This document shows positions 7,996-15,805 of a DNA stretch of 64,000 nt, in pieces. Below the pieces are notes generated by a model. It did not search any database, was not told the origin of the DNA, and worked only from the letters and a program-made list of their open reading frames with translations. Position 1 is the first letter of the stretch, and each line of letters opens with the position of its first letter. Both the position numbers and the translations under genes were made by a program. This DNA comes from Cupriavidus pauculus (GTDB lineage: Bacteria; Pseudomonadota; Gammaproteobacteria; Burkholderiales; Burkholderiaceae): contig NZ_VZOW01000003.1 in the NCBI RefSeq assembly GCF_008801835.1, forward strand, positions 310,001-374,000, written 5' to 3'.

Positions 7996-8801
7996 GCGAT
8001 TGGTCCGAGCCGCTCGCGGCGTGTCCCGTGCTGGCGTTGCACGACGTGCGGCTGCGCACGCCCGGCCGCATGCTGGTCGATCGCCTGTCGATGTCGATTG
8101 GCGCGGGCCAGCTGTGGTGCATCGTGGGGCCGAACGGCGTGGGCAAGTCCACGCTGATGAACGTGCTGGCGGGCCTGCGCGCGCCCGACGACGGCGCGGT
8201 GGCGCTCGATGGCGCGGCCCTCGCGCATATTCCGCCGGCCGTGCTGGCGCGACAGCGCGCCTATCTGCCGCAGGCGGTGCACGACACGTTCTCGATGAGC
8301 GTCGAGGATGCGGTGCGCATTGGCCGACATCCGCATCTGAATGGCTGGGGATGGGGACGCCGCGATGACGACCGCATCGTGCGTGACGTCATCCACGAAC
8401 TCGATCTCGACACGCTGGCGGAGCGCGATGTGCTGACACTGTCGGGGGGCGAGCGCCAGCGCGTCTCGCTGGCCGCCGTGCTGGCGCAGCAGGCGCCGCT
8501 GCTATTACTCGACGAACCCGTGGCGCATCTGGATCTGCGCCATCAGATCCAGGTGCTCGATTTGCTGCGTCGCCTGACGCAGGCCGGCCGCCACGCCGTC
8601 GTGGTGATCCTGCACGACCTGACGCTGGCGCTGCGTTACGCCACGCATGCGCTGCTGATGGCCGAAGACGACCACGCGCTGCATGGCCCGGCGCAAGATG
8701 TACTCACTCCCGCACAGTGTTCGCGAGCACTGCGTACCCCTATCATCCGCATCAGCGACGGTTCGCATGTCGCTCTGGTGCCTGACGGAAGCCATTCATG
8801 A
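7992..8801 (+). CDS. btuD: Cobalamin ABC transporter ATP-binding protein
   Basis: This 269-residue ATPase powers BtuC. Walker A G-P-N-G-V-G-K-S-T is at residues 46-54. The signature L-S-G-G-E-R-Q-R-V is near 150 and Walker B L-L-L-L-D-E-P-V-A-H-L-D near 170. A switch histidine occurs in V-I-L-H-D-L-T. The start codon overlaps the stop of btuC, and its own stop overlaps the start of cobO, so the three genes are translationally linked. The frame continues upstream of 7992 but only over btuC, so the coupled ATG was preferred. The matching binding protein BtuF is encoded on the other strand at 12067-12966. Confidence 0.9.
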   Translation: MSDWSEPLAACPVLALHDVRLRTPGRMLVDRLSMSIGAGQLWCIVGPNGVGKSTLMNVLAGLRAPDDGAVALDGAALAHIPPAVLARQRAYLPQAVHDTFSMSVEDAVRIGRHPHLNGWGWGRRDDDRIVRDVIHELDLDTLAERDVLTLSGGERQRVSLAAVLAQQAPLLLLDEPVAHLDLRHQIQVLDLLRRLTQAGRHAVVVILHDLTLALRYATHALLMAEDDHALHGPAQDVLTPAQCSRALRTPIIRISDGSHVALVPDGSHS

Positions 8802-9427
8802 GCGATATCGAATCCACACCGGCCGACGACGGCCGCGATGAACGCCACAAGACGCGCATGGTGCGCAAGAAGGAAGTGGTCGATGCCAAGATCGCCGCCG
8901 CGCAGACCGAACGCGGCGTGATTGTAATCACCACCGGCAACGGCAAGGGCAAGTCGAGTTCGGGCTTTGGCATGGTGATCCGGGCGATGGGGCACGGCAT
9001 GCGTGCCGGCGTGGTGCAGTTCATCAAGGGCGCGATCCCGAGCGGCGAGGAAATGTTCCTGCAGCGCTTTCCCGATCAATGCGAGTTCCATGTGATGGGC
9101 GAGGGCTACACGTGGGAGACGCAGGATCGCGCGCGCGACGTTGCCAAGGCCGAAGCCGCATGGGAACTGGCGCGCCGCATGCTGCGCGACCCATCGATCG
9201 GGCTGGTGCTGCTCGACGAACTGAACATCGCCCTGAAGTTGCACTATCTTGATGTCGACGCCGTGATCGCCGATCTGCGCGCGCGCCCCGCCATGCAGCA
9301 TGTGGTCATCACGGGCCGCGGCGCGCCGCCGGCGCTGGTGGAGGCGGCCGACACGGTCACTGACATGACGCCGGTAAAGCACGCATTCCAGCAAGGCATC
9401 AAGGCCCAGCGCGGCGTTGAAATGTAA
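8798..9427 (+). CDS. cobO: Corrinoid adenosyltransferase, CobA/CobO/BtuR family
   Basis: The 209-residue enzyme transfers the adenosyl group of ATP to reduced cobalt in cob(I)yrinic acid diamide or cob(I)inamide, making the coenzyme form. The P-loop T-T-G-N-G-K-G-K-S-S-S is at about residues 45-55. The Q-F-I-K-G segment and the L-V-L-L-D-E-L-N-I-A-L Walker B-type strand are also typical. A charged N-terminal arm of about 35 residues, rich in Arg, Lys and Asp, is normal for the family and caps the active site. It lies in the middle of the B12 operon, between the transporter genes and cobT. Confidence 0.93.
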   Translation: MSDIESTPADDGRDERHKTRMVRKKEVVDAKIAAAQTERGVIVITTGNGKGKSSSGFGMVIRAMGHGMRAGVVQFIKGAIPSGEEMFLQRFPDQCEFHVMGEGYTWETQDRARDVAKAEAAWELARRMLRDPSIGLVLLDELNIALKLHYLDVDAVIADLRARPAMQHVVITGRGAPPALVEAADTVTDMTPVKHAFQQGIKAQRGVEM

Positions 9428-9442
9428 TCCGAACCTGTAGTC

Positions 9443-10507
9443 ATGACCCATATTTCCGAATTCGCCCTTGCCCTGCCACCGATCGCACCGCTCGATGAAT
9501 CGCTGCGCGCCGCGCTGCAGGCCGCCATCGACGACAAGACCAAGCCGCCCGGATCGCTGGGCCGCCTGGAATCGCTGGCGATGCAGATCGGCCTGATCCG
9601 CGGCGAAACCGTGCCCGAACTCGATCGTCCGGCCATCATCGTGTTTGCCGGCGACCACGGCGTGGCCGATGCTGGCGTCAGCGCATTCCCGCCCGAAGTC
9701 ACCGCGCAGATGGTGCTGAATTTTCTCGGCGGCGGTGCGGCGATCAACGTCTTCACGCGGCTGCACGGCATGGCGCTGGAAGTGGTGGACGTTGGCGTGC
9801 GCGCGCCGCTGCCGGCGGCGCCGGGGCTGGTCAACTGCCGCGTGGCCAATGGCACGCGCAATTTTGTCGATCAGCCGGCCATGACGCCGGCCGAGGCGGG
9901 CGCGGCGATCAACGCCGGCATCGCCCGCGTGCTGCGCCACGCGCAGCAGGGCACCAACGTGATCGGCTTCGGCGAGATGGGCATTGCCAATACGTCGGCG
10001 GCCGCCTGCCTGATGAGCCGGCTTGTCGGCCTGCCGCTGGAGGCATGCATCGGTCGCGGCACGGGGCTGGACGATGCGGGCCTCGCGCGCAAGCGAGAGG
10101 TGTTGTCGCAGGCGCTGGCGCGTCATCCCGATGTGACCGATCCGCTCGATGTGCTGGCCACCTTCGGCGGCTTCGAGATCGCGGCGATGACGGGCGCCTA
10201 TCTGGCCGCCGCCGCCAGCCGCATGGTGATTCTGGTCGACGGTTTCATCGCCTCGGCCGCTTTGCTGGTGGCCGCGCGCATTGACCCCAACGTGCTGCAG
10301 TACTGCGTGTTCTCGCATTGTTCGCACGAGCAGGGGCACCGCGCGTTGCTGGCCGAATTCAAGGCCGAGCCACTGCTGGCGCTCGACCTGCGTCTGGGCG
10401 AGGGCACTGGCGCGGCGCTGGCATGGCCGCTGGTGGCATCGGCCGTGGCGTTCCTGCGTGAAATGGCGACGTTCAGTGGCGCGGGCGTCAGCAACGCACC
10501 GGCATAG
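9443..10507 (+). CDS. cobT: Nicotinate-nucleotide:dimethylbenzimidazole phosphoribosyltransferase
   Basis: The 354-residue cytoplasmic enzyme activates the lower-ligand base, making alpha-ribazole 5'-phosphate from 5,6-dimethylbenzimidazole and nicotinate mononucleotide. The N-terminal K-P-P-G-S-L-G-R-L-E motif lies at about residues 33-42. I-V-F-A-G-D-H-G-V-A-D-x-G-V-S occurs near 67. The C-terminal L-G-E-G-T-G-A-A-L-A segment, which carries the catalytic glutamate of the family, is intact. Length is normal. It sits 15 bases after cobO and 9 bases before cobS, in the order expected for nucleotide-loop assembly. Confidence 0.94.
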   Translation: MTHISEFALALPPIAPLDESLRAALQAAIDDKTKPPGSLGRLESLAMQIGLIRGETVPELDRPAIIVFAGDHGVADAGVSAFPPEVTAQMVLNFLGGGAAINVFTRLHGMALEVVDVGVRAPLPAAPGLVNCRVANGTRNFVDQPAMTPAEAGAAINAGIARVLRHAQQGTNVIGFGEMGIANTSAAACLMSRLVGLPLEACIGRGTGLDDAGLARKREVLSQALARHPDVTDPLDVLATFGGFEIAAMTGAYLAAAASRMVILVDGFIASAALLVAARIDPNVLQYCVFSHCSHEQGHRALLAEFKAEPLLALDLRLGEGTGAALAWPLVASAVAFLREMATFSGAGVSNAPA

Positions 10508-10516
10508 GCGACGACC

Positions 10517-11293
10517 ATGGCTGACGAATTCCGTTTTTTCCTGACCGCCGTCGGCTACTTCACGCGAGTGCCGTTGCCGCGACGCCTGTCGGCATGGGTG
10601 GGATTCGAGCCGCATTATCTGAACGCCGCGGCGCGATATTTCGCGCTGGTGGGATTGCTGGTGGGCGCAGCAGGCGCGCTGGCAACCTGGGCGGCATGGC
10701 AGGTCTGGTCGCCGCCGGTCGCCGTGGTGCTGGGCATGGCCGCCACGCTGCTGCTGACTGGCGCATTCCATGAGGACGGCCTGGCCGATTGCGTGGATGC
10801 GTTCGGCGGCGGCTATCGGCGCGAAGACGTGCTGGCGATCATGCACGATTCGCGCGTGGGCGCGTTTGGCGCCATCGCCATCGTCATCGCGCTGTTGCTG
10901 AAATGGCAGTTGCTGGTCTCGATCGGCGAGGCACAGGGCGTGGAAGCCCTGCTCGCAGTGCTGATCGCGGCCCACGGCGCCAGCCGTGCGATGGCCATCA
11001 CGTTCCTTGCCACGCACGACTATGTGCGGCCCGAAGGCAAGGCCAAGCCCGTGGCGCAGCGCTTGGCCGGCCCGGGCCTGCTGCTTGCGCTGGCGTGCGG
11101 CGTGCTGCCGCTGCTGTGGGTGTCGCCGCTGTTCGCCGGCGTGGCAATCCTGGTGCTGGCCGCGCTGCGCGCTGCGCTGGGCGCCTACTTCGTCCGACGC
11201 ATCGGCGGCTACACCGGCGATTGCCTCGGCATGGCGCAGCAGCTGGCCGAACTATCGATTTACCTCGTGGCGGCCGCATGGAAGTGGTACTGA
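10517..11293 (+). CDS. cobS: Adenosylcobinamide-GDP ribazoletransferase (cobalamin synthase)
   Basis: This 258-residue integral membrane enzyme joins adenosylcobinamide-GDP and alpha-ribazole (phosphate), the last assembly step of the nucleotide loop. The family motif E-D-G-L-A-D-C-V-D-A-F-G-G-G at about residues 83-96, whose acidic residues bind Mg2+, is complete. M-H-D-S-R-V-G-A-F-G follows near 110. Hydrophobic stretches before and after give the expected five to seven membrane spans. The 3' end overlaps the start of the phosphatase gene by 16 bases, so the two are likely translated together. Confidence 0.93.
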   Translation: MADEFRFFLTAVGYFTRVPLPRRLSAWVGFEPHYLNAAARYFALVGLLVGAAGALATWAAWQVWSPPVAVVLGMAATLLLTGAFHEDGLADCVDAFGGGYRREDVLAIMHDSRVGAFGAIAIVIALLLKWQLLVSIGEAQGVEALLAVLIAAHGASRAMAITFLATHDYVRPEGKAKPVAQRLAGPGLLLALACGVLPLLWVSPLFAGVAILVLAALRAALGAYFVRRIGGYTGDCLGMAQQLAELSIYLVAAAWKWY

Positions 11294-11853
11294 TCCGCCA
11301 CGCCGCGCCGGACGTGTCGCCCGGCATCTGCTACGGCAGTCTCGATGTGCCGCTGGCCTCGCCGATGTCTCCTGCGGCCGCGGAGATTGTCGCGAAGCTC
11401 GCACCCCCCGATCGCATCGTCGCCAGCCCGGCCGCGCGCGCCATGCAGACCGCGACGCGTCTGGTGGCCTGCATGGACAACGCGCCCGACATCGAGATCG
11501 AGCAGCGTCTACGCGAACTGCATTTCGGCGCTTGGGAAGGGCTGGCATGGGAGGCGATCGGGCGCGATGCGCTGGACCTCTGGGCCGCCGACCTGATGAA
11601 CGCCCGCCCGCACGGCGGCGAAAGCGCGACGCAGGCGATGGGGCGTATCGGCGCATGGGCCGACTCGCTCGACGCAGCGTCTGACGAGCGCATATGGGTC
11701 ATCACGCACGCGGGGCCGATGCGCATGCTGGCAGCCCGATGGCTGGAACTGCCGCTGGAAAAAACGCTCGGATGGCGCCTCGCATTTGGCGCGAGCTGCG
11801 GATTTCAGGTGACGCCTGCATCGGCGTCGTTGTCCTGGTGGAATTGCCGCTGA
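11278..11853 (+). CDS. cobC: Histidine phosphatase family protein, probable alpha-ribazole phosphatase
   Basis: The 191-residue protein has the phosphoglycerate-mutase-type core: L-I-R-H-A at residues 5-9 with the phospho-accepting histidine, a second arginine in S-P-A-A-R-A, the E-L-H-F-G-A-W-E-G segment near 80, and I-T-H-A-G-P near 143 with the second catalytic histidine. The location after cobS suggests it removes the phosphate from alpha-ribazole 5'-phosphate or adenosylcobalamin 5'-phosphate. The ATG at 11278 overlaps cobS; a longer in-frame reading upstream lies wholly over cobS and is not used. Substrate specificity is inferred from context. The name follows the Salmonella scheme. Confidence 0.82.
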   Translation: MEVVLIRHAAPDVSPGICYGSLDVPLASPMSPAAAEIVAKLAPPDRIVASPAARAMQTATRLVACMDNAPDIEIEQRLRELHFGAWEGLAWEAIGRDALDLWAADLMNARPHGGESATQAMGRIGAWADSLDAASDERIWVITHAGPMRMLAARWLELPLEKTLGWRLAFGASCGFQVTPASASLSWWNCR

Positions 11854-11896
11854 ACCTGCGCCCAGCCCCGGTGCGGCCGACAGCGGCGCGTGCGCT

Positions 11897-12001
11897 TTAC
11901 AGGCCCGGCGGCCGGGACGGAAAGCGAATGTCTATATAGGCCTTGGCGCAGACGTACACGGGGCGGTACGGCCAGACTTCCGCACCGTACAGCTTCGCCA
12001 T
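11897..12001 (-). CDS. Possible small protein of unknown function
   Basis: A 34-codon frame from ATG at 12001 to TAA at 11897-11899 has codon use like a real gene in this genome: nearly every third position is G or C. The frame stays open upstream of the ATG. It encodes a Tyr-rich peptide with the runs Y-G-A-E-V-W-P-Y-R-P and A-Y-I-D-I-R-F-P. It lies 65 bases after btuF on the same strand. The ribosome-binding site is weak (GAAGAA). I do not recognise it. It could be a short gene, the end of a decayed one, or chance. Confidence 0.3.
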   Translation of the reverse strand: MAKLYGAEVWPYRPVYVCAKAYIDIRFPSRPPGL

Positions 12002-12066
12002 ATGTTCCAGTTCTTCGTTGATGATGGCTTGCGGCAGCGAAGACCGGCGCCGAAGCGCACGGCGTA

Positions 12067-12966
12067 TCAGCGGCCGCGACGCGACCTTGCGATATCGAGA
12101 TCCTTGCAGATCTCCTCGGCGCCTTTCACCACGCGCGGCCCGGCGCGATTGATCAGATCGCCGTCGATCACGAACAGGTTGTTGCGCGCCACGGCTGTCA
12201 CCTGTTTCCACTTTTCCCACTGCGAAAAATCGGCCAGCGGCTTGTCGGGGCGCGTGGCGCCCATGCCGGCCGTCAGCATGACCTCCGGATTGCCGGCGAT
12301 GACCGATTCCACCGTGACAGTCGGCACCAGCGGCGTTTCGCTGGCAAACAGGTTGCGGCCGCCGCACAGTGTCAGCAGATCGCTGACCAGATGCCGGCCA
12401 TTCAGTGTCATCAACGGTTGCTGCCAGACCTGATAGAAAACCGTCACGGCGGGCCGCTGCGCATACGTCCTGCGCAGTGTCTCGACCTGCTGGCGAAACT
12501 CACCGGCGGCGCGATTGGCCACCGCTTCCGTGCCCATCAGCGTGCCGAGTTTTTCCAGGTTCTCCGGGATCGATTCGAGCTTGCGCGGCTCGCTGAAGAA
12601 CAGCGGCATGCCAAGCGCGCGCAGCCGATCGGTCTGCTTTTGCGCATTGCCATGACGCCAGACCACGATCAGATCCGGTTTGAGCGCGGCGATACGTTCG
12701 AGGTCAAGCGCCTTGTTGTCGCCGACGCGCGGAATGTCGCGTGCTTGTGGCGGGTAGTCGCTGTAGCTGACGGTGCCCACGATGCGCTCGCCGCCGCCGG
12801 CCGCGTAGATCAGTTCGGTCACGTGCGGCGCCAGCGAAACGATGCGCCGGGCGGGCTGCGCAAGCGTGACGGTCTCCCCGGCATCGTCCACGACGGAGAC
12901 GGCCGCGTGCGCGTGAACGGTGGCGAGCAGCGTGGCGAAAACCAGCAGGGCGGACGTGCACTTCAT
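12067..12966 (-). CDS. btuF: Periplasmic cobalamin-binding protein
   Basis: The 299-residue protein begins with a signal peptide (to about residue 22, ending V-H-A-H-A-A). It continues as a class III periplasmic binding protein: R-I-V-S-L-A-P-H-V-T-E-L-I-Y-A-A-G-G-G, then V-G-T-V-S-Y-S-D-Y-P-P-Q-A, then L-K-P-D-L-I-V-V-W-R. These are typical of BtuF, which delivers B12 to BtuCD. The start was set by the signal peptide and by the ATGA overlap with the upstream cobD stop (12963-12966). It is the last gene of the leftward cobU-cbiB-cobD-btuF run, so uptake components are split between the two divergent operons. Confidence 0.9.
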   Translation of the reverse strand: MKCTSALLVFATLLATVHAHAAVSVVDDAGETVTLAQPARRIVSLAPHVTELIYAAGGGERIVGTVSYSDYPPQARDIPRVGDNKALDLERIAALKPDLIVVWRHGNAQKQTDRLRALGMPLFFSEPRKLESIPENLEKLGTLMGTEAVANRAAGEFRQQVETLRRTYAQRPAVTVFYQVWQQPLMTLNGRHLVSDLLTLCGGRNLFASETPLVPTVTVESVIAGNPEVMLTAGMGATRPDKPLADFSQWEKWKQVTAVARNNLFVIDGDLINRAGPRVVKGAEEICKDLDIARSRRGR

Positions 12967-13976
12967 CGGATTCGGTTCAGGATGTGATCGAGCGCGGCGT
13001 CGAGCCGTTGCCACGCGTTCGGATGGTCGGGCGGTAGCCCGAAGCGAAGGCTGGCCGGGCAGTCGCCGGCCGCATCGAACAGGCGCGTCCAGACGCCCAG
13101 TCGTGCCAGTTCGTCGTGCAGCACCGATGCGCGATCGTCGGGCACCCAGCAAAACAGCGGTTGCGAAACGGTGCGCAGCCCGTGGCCGGTCAGCAGCGCG
13201 GCCAGGCGCTCGCCCTGTACGCGCAGCGCGGCACGCGTGGCAGTCTGCCAGGCATGGTCGGCCAGCGCGATGCGGGCGATGGCACGGGCCGGACCCGAAA
13301 CGGTCCAGTGCCCAAGCCGCGCGGACAATGCGTCGAGCAGATCGGGCGCGGCCAGTACGAAGCCGCAGCGGATGCCGGCCAGGCCGTAGAACTTGCCGAT
13401 CGAACGGAGCACGACCAGCCCCGGCTTGTCGCTGTGCGCTGCCAGCGATGCGGCGGCGGTGCAATCGATAAAAGCTTCGTCGACGATCAGCGTGGACAGT
13501 TGCGCATGCCAGCGCAGCAGGATGTCGGCCGACACGCAGCGCGCGGTGGGGTTGTTGGGATTGACCACGACAAGGTGATCGAGCCCTTGCGGCAAATCGG
13601 CGCGCGCGAAATCGGCTTCATCGAGCGGCACCACGGTGTGCCCGGCCTGTGCAAAGGCGGGGGCGTATTCGCTATAGCCCAACGCCGCGACCCCCACGCG
13701 CCCCGGGCGCAGCAGTGCCGGGAGCGTGCGGATCGCCGCCTGCGAGCCGGCTACCGGCAGGGCGCGCGGTGCGCCGTAGGCGAGCGCCGCGATTTCCGCC
13801 AGGCCGTCGTCGTCCTGCGGCAGCCGTTGCCATGCATCGACCGGAAGCGCTGGAATCGGATAGCAGGTGGGATTGATGCCGGTGGACAGGTCGATCCAGT
13901 CTTGCGCCGGACGGCCGTAGCGCTTCACGGCCGCCAGAAGATTGCCGCCATGGCGAATCGGTGTGGCGCCGTTCAT
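12963..13976 (-). CDS. cobD: Threonine-phosphate decarboxylase (CobD/CobC type)
   Basis: The 337-residue PLP enzyme has the fold-type I aminotransferase layout and should make (R)-1-amino-2-propanol phosphate, the linker between corrin ring and nucleotide loop. An N-terminal H-G-G-N segment, D-L-S-T-G-I-N-P near residue 29 and V-N-P-N-N-P-T-A near 141 are typical. S-I-G-K-F-Y-G-L-A-G-I-R-x-G-F carries the PLP-binding lysine. The start at 13976 overlaps the end of cbiB (ATGA). It is called CobD in Salmonella and CobC in Pseudomonas naming. A histidinol-phosphate aminotransferase is the main alternative by sequence, but the position between cbiB and btuF argues against it. Confidence 0.88.
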   Translation of the reverse strand: MNGATPIRHGGNLLAAVKRYGRPAQDWIDLSTGINPTCYPIPALPVDAWQRLPQDDDGLAEIAALAYGAPRALPVAGSQAAIRTLPALLRPGRVGVAALGYSEYAPAFAQAGHTVVPLDEADFARADLPQGLDHLVVVNPNNPTARCVSADILLRWHAQLSTLIVDEAFIDCTAAASLAAHSDKPGLVVLRSIGKFYGLAGIRCGFVLAAPDLLDALSARLGHWTVSGPARAIARIALADHAWQTATRAALRVQGERLAALLTGHGLRTVSQPLFCWVPDDRASVLHDELARLGVWTRLFDAAGDCPASLRFGLPPDHPNAWQRLDAALDHILNRIR

Positions 13977-14962
13977 GCCAGACCTCGCAGCGTCGCCAGC
14001 AGCGCAGGCCATTGTGATACCAGCGGCGCGCTCAGCATCGCCACGCCGAGCCAAAGCCACAAGGTGCGCTGCACCAGCCGCAGGCACGCGCGGACGTGCG
14101 CAGCGTTGGGGGGGGCGCCGATGCCCAGCGGCGGCCGCTCTTCCCATGCGCCGTGATAGTGCGCGCCGCCGCCCAGCGCCACGCCAATCGCCCCCGCGCC
14201 GGCAGCCATGACCGGTCCCGCGTTGGGACTCGACCACGCACGCGCCTGGACACGCCAGCAGCGCAATGCCGGCGCGGTGGCGCCCAGCAGCGCGTAGGAC
14301 AGCGCCGTCAGACGCGCGGGGGCCAGGTTCAACGCGTCGTCGATGCGCGCGGCCGCCCAGCCGAACATTTCCCAGCGTGCAGTGCGATAGCCCCACATTG
14401 CATCGAGCGTATTGGCCAGCCGGAACACGATCACGGCGGGCGCGCCGCCCACCAGGAACCAGAACAGCGCGCCGAAGATCGCGTCGTTGCCGTTTTCCAG
14501 CGCCGATTCGCACGCGGCGCGCGCCAGCGCTTCGGCGTCGGCGTCGGCGGTGTCGCGCGAGACGATGCGCGCCGTCAGCCCGCGTGCGGCAGGCAGGTCG
14601 CCGCGCGCCAGCGCATCGGCGATCGGCGCGATGTGCTGGGTCAGGCTGCACGCGCCCAGCGCGCAGTACAGGGCCGCCACATGCAGCAGCCACGCCAGCG
14701 CGGGATGCAGCGCGGCGGCCATGGCGAGCAGCCAATACGCGGCCGCGGCAGGCACCAGCACCATCGACGCCCACGCGGCAAGACCGGCGATGCGCTGACG
14801 CGCCGCGCCGCTTGCGGGACGATTGAGTCGATTGGCCAGCGCCGTGGCAATGCGGCCGAATCCGACCAGCGGATGCCAGCGGCGCGGCTCGCCCAGCCAG
14901 CGGTCCAGCAGCACGCCGGCAAGCGCGGCCGCCACGCAGGCCGGCCAGGACAGCATGATCAT
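13973..14962 (-). CDS. cbiB: Adenosylcobinamide-phosphate synthase
   Basis: The 329-residue membrane protein attaches the aminopropanol linker to adenosylcobyric acid. Family landmarks are visible: D-R-W-L-G-E-P-R-R-W-H-P-L-V-G-F-G near residue 20, V-S-R-D-T then E-S-A-L-E-N-G-N-D-A-I-F-G-A-L-F-W near 165, and R-L-A-N-T-L-D-A-M-W-G-Y near 190. Several hydrophobic spans flank these. The ATG at 14962 overlaps the cobU stop (ATGA), and an in-frame ATG at 14956 is the alternative. This is CobD in Pseudomonas naming. Confidence 0.92.
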   Translation of the reverse strand: MIMLSWPACVAAALAGVLLDRWLGEPRRWHPLVGFGRIATALANRLNRPASGAARQRIAGLAAWASMVLVPAAAAYWLLAMAAALHPALAWLLHVAALYCALGACSLTQHIAPIADALARGDLPAARGLTARIVSRDTADADAEALARAACESALENGNDAIFGALFWFLVGGAPAVIVFRLANTLDAMWGYRTARWEMFGWAAARIDDALNLAPARLTALSYALLGATAPALRCWRVQARAWSSPNAGPVMAAGAGAIGVALGGGAHYHGAWEERPPLGIGAPPNAAHVRACLRLVQRTLWLWLGVAMLSAPLVSQWPALLATLRGLA

Positions 14963-15690
14963 CGTGTGTGACTGCCTCGCGGCGAGGGGTCCTTGATGGC
15001 CACCGGAATGCCTGCCACCAGCAGGCGCACGCGATCGGCGGCGGCGGCGAGCTTCTGGTTCAGGCGGCCCAGTTCGTCGACATAGAAGCGGGTGATCGCG
15101 CCCATCGGCACCACGCCAAAGCCGATCTCGTTCGAGACCAGGATCACATGGCCCGGCAGCATCGGCAGCGCCGTCATCAGCGCGTCGATTTCCTCGGTAA
15201 ATGCGGGCGGCGGCGTGATGACGCCATGCTCGGGGTATTCGCGATGGTCGCCGAAAAGCAGGTTGTTGAGCCACAGCGTCACGCAGTCCACCAGGATGCA
15301 GCCGTCATGACGCGCGTGCGCGTACAGCGCGTCGGCCAGATGGACGGGCTCTTCGACCAGCGTCCAGTCCGCCGGACGCCTGGCGCGATGCAGGGCGATG
15401 CGCACTTCCATTTCCTCGTCGGCCGGCTCCGCATCGTGTCGCGCCGTGGCGATGTAGGTCACCGGGCCGCGCGTGGCGGCCGCATGATCGGTGGCCAACT
15501 GCTCGGCGAAATGGCTCTTGCCGGAGCGCGCGCCACCGAGCACCAGCGTCAGTTCGCGCGGCGTGGCGCTGCCGGTTTGCGGCTGCGGGGCGGGTGCCGT
15601 TTGCGGTTCGCTGGCCGTGGCGGCGCCGGTCGATGCGACGTCGGCGGCGGCTGCCAGATTGAGCGCCTGAGTGGAGGCCGTGGAGTTCAT
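14959..15690 (-). CDS. cobU: Adenosylcobinamide kinase / guanylyltransferase
   Basis: The 243-residue bifunctional enzyme phosphorylates adenosylcobinamide and then transfers GMP to it. The P-loop G-G-A-R-S-G-K-S is at residues 52-59. T-Y-I-A-T-A-R and the downstream H-R-A-R-R-P with W-T-L-V-E-E match the guanylylation site region. V-D-C-V-T-L-W-L-N-N-L and V-S-N-E-I-G-F-G-V-V-P complete the set. About 45 extra N-terminal residues, almost all Ala, Thr, Pro, Gln and Ser, precede the kinase domain; the real start may lie further in. It is the first gene of the leftward run and faces cobQ across a 115-base gap. Confidence 0.92.
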   Translation of the reverse strand: MNSTASTQALNLAAAADVASTGAATASEPQTAPAPQPQTGSATPRELTLVLGGARSGKSHFAEQLATDHAAATRGPVTYIATARHDAEPADEEMEVRIALHRARRPADWTLVEEPVHLADALYAHARHDGCILVDCVTLWLNNLLFGDHREYPEHGVITPPPAFTEEIDALMTALPMLPGHVILVSNEIGFGVVPMGAITRFYVDELGRLNQKLAAAADRVRLLVAGIPVAIKDPSPRGSHTR

Positions 15691-15805
15691 GCGGCGTATT
15701 GTAGCCGCCGCATCCGGCGCCCGCATGCATGGATCTTGCAGATTGGAACGCAGATAACAGCGCAGGTTGCGGCCGGGCGGCAGGCCGTGCTGCGATAATC
15801 GCGCG
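15691..15805. promoter_or_regulatory. Divergent promoter region between cobU and cobQ
   Basis: Both flanking genes must start from this 115-base gap. A GATAAT at about 15794-15799 is a plausible -10 element for cobQ but leaves a very short leader. No B12 box or other riboswitch core is present, and the space is too small for one of the size seen before btuB. Confidence 0.4.

Noticed and set aside
8636-11017. Leftward open frame of about 790 codons opposite btuD-cobO-cobT-cobS
   Set aside because: It is the mirror of four clear B12 genes. High third-position GC leaves few stops on the other strand. The predicted protein is Arg/His/Gln-rich with no domain.
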